This document shows positions 12,635-19,779 of a stretch of DNA of 19,779 nucleotides, piece by piece. A program made the translations under genes and the position numbers. The DNA comes from Methanosarcinales archaeon ex4572_44. GTDB taxonomy: Archaea > Halobacteriota > Methanosarcinia > Methanosarcinales > EX4572-44. The number at the start of each line of letters is the position of its first letter. Position 1 is the first letter of the stretch. The notes under the pieces were generated by a model that saw nothing but the letters and a program-made list of their open reading frames with translations, ran no database searches and was not told where the DNA came from. The stretch spans positions 1 through 19,779 of the forward strand of contig NJEL02000023.1 in NCBI GenBank assembly GCA_002254825.2, in the 5' to 3' direction.

Positions 12635-14134
12635 ATGGAGATGCGATTTGAACTCACAGGTTGTTTCAAGACGAGTGCTGACGTGGGTCCTGCAGTGGAT
12701 GATATTACAGGCTTCTTTCGGGACGAGGCTAACAAGCTGCTCTCGAAGGGCGTGCCTTTGGGTCGCGGTGCTGATGTGGAGAAGATCTGGTGCAAGGATC
12801 AGAGCATATGTTTCAAAGTCGTCTCTGACAGGCGCCTCCGTGCCCACGATGGCGTGTTACGACTTCGAAAACCACTTGCACGTTTGCTCGGTCAAAAACA
12901 TCGGATAGGCATTCGCGGAATTGAAATCCATGATTATACTATAACTTTCCCTGCAAAAAAACCATTAAAAAGACTCACCATACCTTACGTTAAAGATATT
13001 GAATGCAGGGACGAGCGACTAATCTTATCTCTAAATGTTAGCGAGGCAGAGATCGAAAAACGCGTGCCCGACCGAATCATATCACTAATCGAGGACAAGC
13101 TTGCGATGGATGAGTACGGCGGGAAATCTGAACACTGGAAGTTGCTATGGGAAAGCGAAGGGAGAGAACACAAGAACACGCTCGACCCAACCCAGCAACT
13201 CGTCGAAGCAAACTGGATAAAACACGGCGCAAGCCGCGGTCAATGGATCTACGGCCCCGAGGTAACAAAACTCTTCAGAGTATTTGAAGAGATCGTGCTC
13301 GATGAAATAATAACACCACTCGGCTACAGCGAGATGATATTTCCAAAACTCGTAACATGGGACGTATGGAAACACTCAGGACACGCAAAAGGCGTGTACC
13401 CTGAAATCTACTACGTATGCCCCCCCAAAACCAGGGACCCAGAGTTCTGGGAAGAAGTCATAGACCACTACAAAGTAACACTCGAAGTCCCAATCGACCT
13501 GATAGCCGAGAAGATCGGAAAACCCATAGGCGGCATGTGCTATGCACAATGCCCACCCTTCTGGATCTTCCTTAAAGGCGAGACAATCGCAAACGAATCA
13601 CTCCCATTCAAAGTCTTCGACCGATCAGGCACATCACACCGATACGAGAGCGGCGGCATCCACGGAATGGAACGCGTCGACGAGTTCCACAGAATAGAAC
13701 TTGTCTGGTGCGGGAGCATCGAAGAAGTACTCAAACACTCCGAAAAACTCCAAGAATGCTACAAAAAAATCTTCACCGATCTACTCGAACTCGAATGGCG
13801 CATGGCATGGGTAACACCATGGTTCATGGCACAAGAAGGACTAACAGGACTCGCAGAAGAAAAAGAAGTTGGCACAATCGACTACGAAGCAATAATGCCA
13901 TATCGCAGCGAATGGCTCGAATTTCAGAACCTCAGCGTCAACGGAGACAAATACCCAAAAGGCTTCAACGTCAAATCACAATCAGGAGAAGCACTCTGGA
14001 GCGGATGCTCAGGCATCGGACTCGAACGATGGGCAAGCGCCTTCCTCGCACAAAAAGGACTGGAAATAAACGATTGGCCCACTGCCATTCGTGAACGGTA
14101 CGGAGAACCACCAGAAAAAATCAAATTCTTGTAG
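12635..14134 (+). CDS. serS: Seryl-tRNA synthetase, methanogen type (SerRS2)
   Basis: Charges tRNA-Ser with serine. The 499-residue product is the rare class II SerRS first found in methanogens, which coordinates serine through an active-site zinc. Counting from ATG 12635, C306 (in MCYAQCPPFWIF), E355 (in HRIELVW) and C458 (in GCSGIGLERW) fall on or next to the zinc ligands I recall for Methanosarcina barkeri SerRS (C306, E355, C461). The close numbering supports this start. The N-terminal 160 or so residues form the idiosyncratic tRNA-binding domain, and class II motif 3 is GIGLERW. GTGAGATG (12618-12625) lies 9 bases before the ATG; ATG 12623 is an alternative that adds four residues. It is monocistronic, between the divergent moeA and the convergent PHP gene. 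The second half shows A/C-rich codon use unlike the first 100 codons. Confidence 0.97.
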   Translation: MEMRFELTGCFKTSADVGPAVDDITGFFRDEANKLLSKGVPLGRGADVEKIWCKDQSICFKVVSDRRLRAHDGVLRLRKPLARLLGQKHRIGIRGIEIHDYTITFPAKKPLKRLTIPYVKDIECRDERLILSLNVSEAEIEKRVPDRIISLIEDKLAMDEYGGKSEHWKLLWESEGREHKNTLDPTQQLVEANWIKHGASRGQWIYGPEVTKLFRVFEEIVLDEIITPLGYSEMIFPKLVTWDVWKHSGHAKGVYPEIYYVCPPKTRDPEFWEEVIDHYKVTLEVPIDLIAEKIGKPIGGMCYAQCPPFWIFLKGETIANESLPFKVFDRSGTSHRYESGGIHGMERVDEFHRIELVWCGSIEEVLKHSEKLQECYKKIFTDLLELEWRMAWVTPWFMAQEGLTGLAEEKEVGTIDYEAIMPYRSEWLEFQNLSVNGDKYPKGFNVKSQSGEALWSGCSGIGLERWASAFLAQKGLEINDWPTAIRERYGEPPEKIKFL

Positions 14135-14232
14135 CCCCGTCCGTGCTACCTATACACTGAAATCTGAGGCATCCATGGAGCTGTATGGTGGGAAATTTCA
14201 GAACAGTCTCGTCACTGTGTGGCGTGACACTT

Positions 14233-14886
14233 TTATGGATTGAATCTGCACAGCACAGCTTTACAAGCTTGCTTGATCACGACTGGGATCGGTGCGATTC
14301 GCCCTCTTGGTAGTGTTCTTCCCTCACGTATTGCGTCAAGGATATTTTCTCCAGACAGGGGTGTAATCTCGGTGTAAGCCATCCCGATCGTTTCAGGTCT
14401 GTGTGAATCGCTTCCAGCAACCTGTGGCTTTCCGAGTGCCTCTGCCATCTGCCTGGCTCGCTTGTTGGAACAGGTTAATCTGCACCGCGAGTTCATGGTT
14501 TCAATCGCATCAACGTTCTGGCTCCCTGCATGCCCGATGCCTTTCTTTCTGCCGTACTTGAATGGGTGTGGTGCGATAGAGAGCCCATCGAGCTTATCTG
14601 CTGCTCTGATCGTCTCTTCGACTCTTTTTCCTGGAGGGAGGGGTTCTGTCACTCCGAGTACGAGGAGGTGGCCCTCGCTGGTTGACACTTCTATCCCTGG
14701 AATTATCTGCACGCTCGTACGTAGTTCTTTTGCAAGTTTCATGGCTTTGATAGCTCCCTCGGTGGTGTTATGGTCGCAGATCGCAACACCAGCGAGACCT
14801 GTTGCCTCTGCGCTCTTTATGATCTCGGCGATCGTTGTTATGCTGTCTCCTGAGTAGGTGGAGTGGACGTGTAGGTCAAAATGCAT
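14233..14886 (-). CDS. PHP-domain metal-dependent phosphoesterase
   Basis: The protein has 217 residues. The PHP metal-binding motifs appear in order: DLHVHSTYSGD (H6, H8), CDHNT (D38, H39), PGIEVSTSEGHLLVLG (E66), APHPF, and GSDSH near the C-terminus. PHP proteins hydrolyse phosphoesters using two or three metal ions; short stand-alone members of this kind (YciV/TrpH-like) include nucleotide and RNA phosphatases, but the substrate here is unknown. A TATA box at 14912-14919 predicts a start of transcription within a few bases of ATG 14886, so the message would be almost leaderless even though GAGGG sits nearby. It is downstream of the RPA genes on the same strand, after an 82-base gap, with its own promoter. 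Confidence 0.9.
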   Translation of the reverse strand: MHFDLHVHSTYSGDSITTIAEIIKSAEATGLAGVAICDHNTTEGAIKAMKLAKELRTSVQIIPGIEVSTSEGHLLVLGVTEPLPPGKRVEETIRAADKLDGLSIAPHPFKYGRKKGIGHAGSQNVDAIETMNSRCRLTCSNKRARQMAEALGKPQVAGSDSHRPETIGMAYTEITPLSGENILDAIREGRTLPRGRIAPIPVVIKQACKAVLCRFNP

Positions 14887-14911
14887 ATGCCCTCTATCTT
14901 CAATTGGCTGG

Positions 14912-14919
14912 TATAAATA
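14912..14919 (-). promoter_or_regulatory. TATA box of the PHP gene
   Basis: Minus-strand TATTTATA lies only 26-33 bases before ATG 14886, which predicts transcription starting at or within a few bases of the start codon. Confidence 0.5.
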
Positions 14920-14968
14920 GATCTTGCCAAGGGTGTTTGTGGGTTTGTTATTGGTTGTGTGCAGTGGT

Positions 14969-15829
14969 TCAGACTATGCGGAGTACTCCGATTGTTGGCT
15001 CGTAGCAGCGGCCTTCAGACATGAGCTCTTTTATGGTAGATTCGAGTTTTTCTGGCGTGATCTTTGCTTGTCTCACTGCCTCGATCAGGTCTGAGTACTG
15101 TACCCCGTTACCAACGTCAAGCATCTCCATCACGTTTGCAACGTATTCCTTGGGTTCGATCGCTTCTTCTTTCGATTCTTCTCCCAGTGAAGAAGTGTCT
15201 TCTGTGATTATGGTTTTCACTGCACGGTACACTTCTTCTTCAAACTTGTTCAGGTATTCTTCGGGTTTACTGTAATGTGCCACTGCGAGGCTTATCCCTT
15301 CTGAGAGCTCTCGCGTTATTTTTTGTGACTGGAAATACTCTGCAAGCTTTTCAGGGTCCTTACTGTGATTTATGCCAATTCTCATTGCATCTATTCGCTC
15401 AAGAGTTTTTTTTGCCGTGTCAAGTATCCAGAGGTCGCGTGTGTATTCGTCGACCAGGTTGAGATCTTCTGGCCTAATAGATGTCTGGATCTGCCCATCT
15501 CCCCTATCGTAGGTTCTGGCTTTCCCAATCACTGCAATAAAAGAGGGTATTTCGGCTTTTGATAGAAATATCCCTGCTTCTGGCTGGTATTGTCCTGCAT
15601 AGATCGTGAACGCTCCCGTTGGGTCAGAAACACGTGCACGCCACAGATCATTCTCACGCCCAATATTTTCACTCTCAGTTATAACGCCCACTGCGAAGAT
15701 GCGGTTGCATCGCGCCCCGGTCGGTGTGATGAGATAATGTGGTGCCTGCTCCTCCCCGGTTGTGTGCATGAGATCTGCTCGGTTGAACTCACATGCAAAG
15801 ATGCGCCATGCCGTTTCACGGTCAAGCAT
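14969..15829 (-). CDS. RPA-associated protein (COG3390 type)
   Basis: Partner protein of archaeal replication protein A. The 286-residue product has an N-terminal OB-fold-like region (about residues 30-120: NRIFAVGVITESENIG, LWRARVSDPTGAFTIYAGQYQPEA, PSFIAVIGKARTYDRGDG), a helical middle, an acidic linker (about 212-225) and a C-terminal winged-helix-like segment (about 235-286: VQYSDLIEAVRQAKITPEKLESTIKEL). This matches the RPA family protein known in Methanosarcina and haloarchaea, where it is encoded with and binds its RPA. ATG 15829 overlaps the TAA stop of the RPA gene (TAATG), so the two are translationally coupled, fitting a complex of fixed ratio. Confidence 0.92.
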   Translation of the reverse strand: MLDRETAWRIFACEFNRADLMHTTGEEQAPHYLITPTGARCNRIFAVGVITESENIGRENDLWRARVSDPTGAFTIYAGQYQPEAGIFLSKAEIPSFIAVIGKARTYDRGDGQIQTSIRPEDLNLVDEYTRDLWILDTAKKTLERIDAMRIGINHSKDPEKLAEYFQSQKITRELSEGISLAVAHYSKPEEYLNKFEEEVYRAVKTIITEDTSSLGEESKEEAIEPKEYVANVMEMLDVGNGVQYSDLIEAVRQAKITPEKLESTIKELMSEGRCYEPTIGVLRIV

Positions 15830-17106
15830 TATCGGTGCACCCCCCGTTCTTCCAGTAATCTGATCGCCTCTCCCCCGACGTCTCTCTCAACAAACCACAC
15901 CGATTCTGCAACCAACGATGCACCATATTCACCATTGCTCATATTACCACGCACTGCTATCATCCTCCCTGTGAGCCGATCTCGTATATCCTTTTCCACA
16001 GAATCAGGCGTTGCCTTCGATGCCATCTCCTCTGCCTCTTTTAGTGTGTGCCCCCACAGCTTCTCTGTGAGTTCAGCGCCCAGAACGAGTGTGATCGGAC
16101 CTGTTCCGTCATCGATCACCGATTTCACACGCATATCTGTGACTGGCACGACGTCTCCATGAGCTCGGCAGATGTTATTCTGGATGACACGGTTGCAATC
16201 TGGACATCGCATCACCAACCCTGAGCCTGGTCGCACTGACAACACGTTCCCCCAGACAGCCACATCAAGTGCGCCATCCCGCCCAAGCAGTTCGCAGATG
16301 CTACAATGAACCGCATCCTCAATCGGTGTGATCTCTTTTTCAGATAGTATGACAGCTGCTTGTTCGCTTATATTAATGGTCGGAATCCCGCGAAAAGGCC
16401 TGGCATACGCATTCTCGATTCGTAGGCTGCTCCCGGTTTTGATCTTATCATCCAGAACCCATGAAGTGAACTGAAGCTTCCCACTATCATCCACAAGCAC
16501 GCCGTCAATGATCGTACGCTCACCATCCCTCGTTTTAACAACTTCTTGACGAGCCTCCAGCACAATACCCACAACACAGAGATTGGACATATACGACCGT
16601 ACATCGGCAAGCCTCGTTGGCATAACCTCAGACTCAACCTCGCCAAGACCTGCCCCAATATCCTTCTTTGTTATCTCACAGCGCTCTCCAAGGTTCACCT
16701 GCAACTGTTTCTGCCACAAACGCACGTAAGCCCCCCTGATCCTCACAACATCATCTTTCTCAAGATCAAACTCGTTCCACGCAGTGAAAGGCACCTGCCC
16801 AGTCCCATCCCCAAGGATGCCACTGAGTATGGTACGCCTCACACCCCGCACATCAACATCCCGCTTGGAAACGTTCAAGATCTTAACTGTGATCTCAACC
16901 ATCCGATCTGCAGCGCTCAACTCAGAGAGCGTCTTCCTGACAGAATCAGTCCCACCATGTTTCTTGATGATACTGCGCTTTGCCTCATCCAAAGGCACCC
17001 TGTACTTAACAAGCTTCTCAAGATCCTCAAGTATCACATCAACGCCAACCCTATCTCCAAGCGCCATTCGTATCTCAGCAACGTGAGGCGCGTACCGATC
17101 GCCCAT
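15829..17106 (-). CDS. Replication protein A, single-stranded DNA-binding (OB folds plus zinc finger)
   Basis: Binds single-stranded DNA in replication, repair and recombination. In the 425-residue product, OB folds lie at about 66-150 (VEITVKILNVSKRDV, GILGDGTGQVPFTAW) and 170-260 (NLCVVGIVLEARQEVV, GVLVDDSGKLQFTSWV), and a third region at 285-400 (DVAVWGNVLSVRPG, SVIDDGTGPITLVLG) contains a zinc finger C301-x2-C304-x8-C313-x2-H316. This arrangement resembles the shorter RPA types of Methanosarcina rather than bacterial SSB. ATG 17106 follows GGAGGTTCTGG, a strong ribosome binding site, and a TATA box sits at 17144-17153. It is the first gene of a two-gene unit with the RPA-associated protein and is divergent from cofG. 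Confidence 0.94.
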   Translation of the reverse strand: MGDRYAPHVAEIRMALGDRVGVDVILEDLEKLVKYRVPLDEAKRSIIKKHGGTDSVRKTLSELSAADRMVEITVKILNVSKRDVDVRGVRRTILSGILGDGTGQVPFTAWNEFDLEKDDVVRIRGAYVRLWQKQLQVNLGERCEITKKDIGAGLGEVESEVMPTRLADVRSYMSNLCVVGIVLEARQEVVKTRDGERTIIDGVLVDDSGKLQFTSWVLDDKIKTGSSLRIENAYARPFRGIPTINISEQAAVILSEKEITPIEDAVHCSICELLGRDGALDVAVWGNVLSVRPGSGLVMRCPDCNRVIQNNICRAHGDVVPVTDMRVKSVIDDGTGPITLVLGAELTEKLWGHTLKEAEEMASKATPDSVEKDIRDRLTGRMIAVRGNMSNGEYGASLVAESVWFVERDVGGEAIRLLEERGVHR

Positions 17107-17143
17107 CCAGAACCTCCAGCATAATCCACAGTATAATATCAGG

Positions 17144-17153
17144 ATATAAAATA
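17144..17153 (-). promoter_or_regulatory. TATA box of the RPA operon
   Basis: The minus strand reads TTTTATATCC preceded by TTTTTTA, 38-47 bases before ATG 17106. This predicts a short leader carrying the GGAGGT site. Confidence 0.5.
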
Positions 17154-17198
17154 AAAAACCATCGGATAGACAGGACTGCCTCTTGGAACATGGAAGAT

Positions 17199-17206
17199 AC
17201 TTTATA
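17199..17206 (+). promoter_or_regulatory. TATA box of the cofG-cofH operon
   Basis: CTTTATAC preceded by a purine-rich stretch. The predicted start of transcription, about 17228, is downstream of an in-frame ATG at 17218, which argues that translation begins at ATG 17281 instead. Confidence 0.5.
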
Positions 17207-17280
17207 CCCCCTGTGATATGACAGATGGCTTGTCAGAGTGTGGTTCGGTCCCGATTGGATTGTGTACTTGGGGTATTTAT

Positions 17281-18261
17281 ATGCAGGGTTTTGTCACCTT
17301 CTCTCGCAATGTTTTCATACCGTTAACCAGAGTCTGTCGTAATAGTTGCGCCTACTGTGGTTTTAAGTGTGAGGTGCATGAAGAGGGTGCGTTACTCGAC
17401 GAGCAGTCGGTTGTGAGACTCTTAGAGCGCGGCGCTGTTTCATCTTGCACGGAGGCGCTCTTCACGTTCGGAGAGCAGCCGTGGAAGGTTGAAGGTTTTG
17501 AGGATAAGCTTGAAGAGATCGGTTTTGATTCTTTCATCGATTATCTAATGCACTCTTCTCGAAAAGCTATTGAAATAGGGCTGCTTCCGCATACCAATGC
17601 GGGAGTTCTGTCTTTCAGTGATTTACAGAGGTTGAAGTCTGTTAGTGCAAGTATGGGTTTGATGCTTGAGACCACTGCCAACCTCAATTCTCACAGTGAC
17701 TCGCCAGGCAAGGACCCTGTAGAGCGTCTTAGGTTCATCGAGGCCGCAGGACGGCTTAAGATCCCCTTCACCACTGGAATCCTCATAGGGATTGGCGAGA
17801 GCATCTCGGATCGGATTGACTCGCTTGAGGCAATTGCACGAATACATCGCAGGTTTGGGCATATCCAAGAAGTCATCATTCAGAACTTCTCGCCAAAACC
17901 AGGGACCGGGATGAGTCGCTGCCAGCCCCCTTCAACCAGCACGATGCTGGATGTGGTCTCGCTTGCACGCCGCATCCTGCCAGCAGATGTTGCAGTCCAG
18001 GTTGCACCGAATCTGATCGATCCAAAGTTCCTTGTGGGGCATGGTGCCAGTGATCTTGGCGGCATATCAACTGTTACGATAGACCATATCAACCCTGAAG
18101 CACCCTGGCCCAAGATCGACGAACTTGCAAGAGCGATTGGCGTGCCACTCCGAGAACGCCTCCCGATCTATCCAAAATATGTTATGGATTCATGGTACAG
18201 TGATGAGATAAAACCGCTCATAGAGATGCTTAGCGATCGAGAGGGATTTAGAAAAGTATAA
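17281..18261 (+). CDS. cofG: 7,8-didemethyl-8-hydroxy-5-deazariboflavin synthase subunit CofG
   Basis: With CofH it makes the deazaflavin ring (Fo) of coenzyme F420, the hydride carrier of methanogens; CofG carries out the second radical SAM step and ring closure. From ATG 17281 the 326-residue protein begins MQGFVTFSRNVFIPLT, the normal CofG N-terminus, and has the radical SAM cluster C19-x3-C23-x2-C26 (VCRNSCAYCGFKC), FGEQPW, LPHTNAG, ETTAN and QNFSPKPGT. An in-frame ATG at 17218 would add 21 residues with no family resemblance and lies upstream of the predicted transcription start; GGGGT precedes 17281. cofH follows after 31 bases on the same transcript. Confidence 0.96.
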   Translation: MQGFVTFSRNVFIPLTRVCRNSCAYCGFKCEVHEEGALLDEQSVVRLLERGAVSSCTEALFTFGEQPWKVEGFEDKLEEIGFDSFIDYLMHSSRKAIEIGLLPHTNAGVLSFSDLQRLKSVSASMGLMLETTANLNSHSDSPGKDPVERLRFIEAAGRLKIPFTTGILIGIGESISDRIDSLEAIARIHRRFGHIQEVIIQNFSPKPGTGMSRCQPPSTSTMLDVVSLARRILPADVAVQVAPNLIDPKFLVGHGASDLGGISTVTIDHINPEAPWPKIDELARAIGVPLRERLPIYPKYVMDSWYSDEIKPLIEMLSDREGFRKV

Positions 18262-18292
18262 AAGGTGCTGTGTGATTTAGAGGCATTTAATA

Positions 18293-19405
18293 ATGCTCCA
18301 ATCAACCCAGTTCAAGCACATCCCGCCACGTCTATTCGAACGTGCCACTGCAGGCACCATCACCCATGCGGATGCATTATATCTCTTCAACGAATGTGAG
18401 CCACTGGAGCTATTTGCACTTGCAGACAGATTGCGCAGGGTTACCTGTGGAAACAGAGTTACCTATGTCCTCAATCGTAACATCAATTTTACCAATCGTT
18501 GCATCGGCTCCTGCAAGTTCTGTGCATTCAGAGAAGATGACGGGTATCTGTTGTCCACAGATGAAATCATGGGAAAGGTGCGAGAAGCGGTCGATATCGG
18601 CGTAAGCGAGATATGCATCCAGGGAGGACTCCTCGAAGACGCAGAAACCGAGGACTACTCCACGATCCTTCACAGCATAAAATCAGAATTTCCACATCTC
18701 CACCTCCACGCATACTCCCCAATGGAAGTATCACACCTCGCAGCCAACTCCCGAATCACCATCAAAAGAGCACTTTTAAAGCTCAAAGAATGCGGTCTTG
18801 GAAGCATGCCAGGAACAGCAGCAGAGATACTCTCAAAACGCGTACGTGAAGAGATATGTCCTGAAAAACTGAGCGCTCGCGAATGGATAGAGGTCGTAGA
18901 GACCGCTCACAGGACAGGAATCCCGACCACTGCAACCATGATGTACGGACACATCGAAACAGTCGAAGAACGAATAGAACACCTGATAACAATAAGAGAA
19001 ATCCAGAAGAGAACGGGCGGATTCACAGAGTTCGTACCACTCCCGTTCCTGCCCGGGGGCAACCAGCTTGGAGAAAGGCTCTGCATGGAGAACGGTTTTG
19101 AGTGCATAAACGGAACCAATGACCTGAAGGTCCACGCCATCGCCCGCATAATCCTTCACACCCACATCAACAACATCCAAGTGAGCTGGGTGAAACTCGG
19201 AGTGAGACTTGCCCAGATCGCGCTCCACTGTGGCGCCAGCGATCTTGGCGGAACACTGATGGAAGAGAGAATATCCAAGAGTGCGGGAGCGACAAGCGGC
19301 GAGTACCTAACCCCATCACAACTGAACAACATAATCAGACACACCGGGAGAAAACCAGCAACAAGAGACACACTCTACAGAACAATCACGCCACAGTTCG
19401 AGTGA
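18293..19405 (+). CDS. cofH: 5-amino-6-(D-ribitylamino)uracil-L-tyrosine transferase CofH
   Basis: The first radical SAM enzyme of Fo synthesis: it joins a tyrosine-derived fragment to the riboflavin precursor 5-amino-6-ribitylaminouracil, giving the substrate of CofG. The 370-residue protein has the cluster motif C70-x3-C74-x2-C77 (RCIGSCKFCAF), ICIQGGL, HAYSPMEV, SMPGTAAEIL, TTATMMYGHIE, EFVPLPFLP and GASDLGGT, all typical of CofH and distinct from the menaquinone enzyme MqnC/MqnE. ATG 18293 follows AGAGG nine bases upstream. It is the second gene of the cofG-cofH unit; a methylase gene starts six bases after its stop. Confidence 0.97.
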   Translation: MLQSTQFKHIPPRLFERATAGTITHADALYLFNECEPLELFALADRLRRVTCGNRVTYVLNRNINFTNRCIGSCKFCAFREDDGYLLSTDEIMGKVREAVDIGVSEICIQGGLLEDAETEDYSTILHSIKSEFPHLHLHAYSPMEVSHLAANSRITIKRALLKLKECGLGSMPGTAAEILSKRVREEICPEKLSAREWIEVVETAHRTGIPTTATMMYGHIETVEERIEHLITIREIQKRTGGFTEFVPLPFLPGGNQLGERLCMENGFECINGTNDLKVHAIARIILHTHINNIQVSWVKLGVRLAQIALHCGASDLGGTLMEERISKSAGATSGEYLTPSQLNNIIRHTGRKPATRDTLYRTITPQFE

Positions 19406-19411
19406 TACAAC

Positions 19412-19779
19412 GTGAACCGAATCGGTGTCGTGCTCGTCGAACCCAAAATCGAGGGTAACATCGGATCGGTCGCACGGGTGATGAAGAACTTCGGCTTCCA
19501 CGAACTGACACTGGTAAACCCCTGCAAGATAGGTAGTTCTGCACACGCACTCTCGGTTCACGCACAGGACGTCCTGGAAGGCGCACGCACAGTAACAACC
19601 CTCAACGAAGCAATCTCCAAGTACGATCTCGCAGTAGGCTGCACAGGTATCACCAGCAGCAAAAGAGGCGAGCACACCAGAACCCCTGCACTCACACCAA
19701 AAGAACTGAGAGACACTCTCGCAACCCGCACAGGCAGCACAGCAATCATACTCGGACGCGAAGACCGAGGACTGGAAAA
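19412..19779 (+). CDS. TrmJ/TrmH-type (SPOUT) RNA methyltransferase, cut by window edge
   Basis: Translation from GTG 19412 gives 122 open residues to the window end. It starts with a NRIGVVLVEP segment followed by EGNIGSVARVMKNFGF, the N-x-G-x-x-A-R motif 1 of SpoU-class methylases, then LTLVNPCKIG, a TGITSSKRGEH loop, and IILGREDRGL, which begins motif 2. This is the N-terminal half of the SPOUT domain; SAM-dependent 2'-O-methylation of tRNA (position 32 for TrmJ) is the expected role, inferred from family. GAGTGAT lies just ahead of the GTG, overlapping the cofH stop. The gene sits six bases after cofH and is likely co-transcribed, though no functional tie to F420 is known. Confidence 0.88.
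   Translation, partial: MNRIGVVLVEPKIEGNIGSVARVMKNFGFHELTLVNPCKIGSSAHALSVHAQDVLEGARTVTTLNEAISKYDLAVGCTGITSSKRGEHTRTPALTPKELRDTLATRTGSTAIILGREDRGLE

Noticed and set aside
15590..16162. 190-codon plus-strand reading frame
   Set aside because: It is antisense to the RPA and RPA-associated genes, which have strong family support and a TAATG junction.

Overview
The window looks like euryarchaeal DNA from a methanogen-related lineage, most likely within or close to Methanosarcinales or their methane/alkane-oxidising relatives (inference). The clues are a methanogen-type seryl-tRNA synthetase with its own zinc site, both halves of the deazaflavin (F420) synthase (cofG, cofH), archaeal ribosomal proteins uS2 and eS8, an RPA plus RPA-associated protein pair, a DUF1699 protein, archaeal TATA/BRE promoters and GAGGTG-type ribosome binding sites. 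No species name can be given from the sequence alone.

Layout. 1-1521 (minus): a threonine-synthase-like PLP enzyme followed after 10 bases by a MoaD/ThiS-like protein cut by the window edge. 1717-1791 (minus): tRNA-Gly(GCC) with encoded CCA. 2024-5046 (minus): lineage-specific genes, namely a two-helix membrane protein, a DUF1699 protein, and a coupled pair of a polytopic membrane protein and a short geranylgeranyl-reductase-like flavoprotein. 5427-9724 (plus): a long KamA-type radical SAM protein, a small winged-helix regulator, uS2, a MEMO-family protein and a small beta-rich protein. 9804-10652 (plus): a solitary AT-rich HNH-type protein. 10666-12278 (minus): eS8 and a damaged moeA. 12635-14134 (plus): serS. 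14233-17106 (minus): a PHP phosphoesterase, then RPA-associated protein and RPA. 17281 to the end (plus): cofG, cofH and the start of a TrmJ/TrmH-type RNA methylase.

Most of this is housekeeping: translation (uS2, eS8, SerRS, tRNA-Gly, RNA methylase), single-stranded-DNA binding (RPA pair) and cofactor synthesis (F420, molybdopterin). The unusual material is of two kinds. The first is gene pairs that suggest unstudied chemistry: the PLP enzyme with a sulfur-carrier-like partner, and the flavin reductase with a DDxxD membrane protein. The second is structural change: a perfect 65-bp tandem duplication that rewrites a C-terminus, a perfect 54-bp in-frame tandem duplication, and a deletion/frameshift that displaces the last 25 or so residues of MoeA. 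These are either genuine recent slippage events or assembly errors; read data would decide. The 380-bp gap before the KamA gene carries two identical 10-bp palindromes one helical turn apart, the best candidate operator in the window. I do not see a CRISPR array, an insertion sequence, or a recognisable defence or secretion system.
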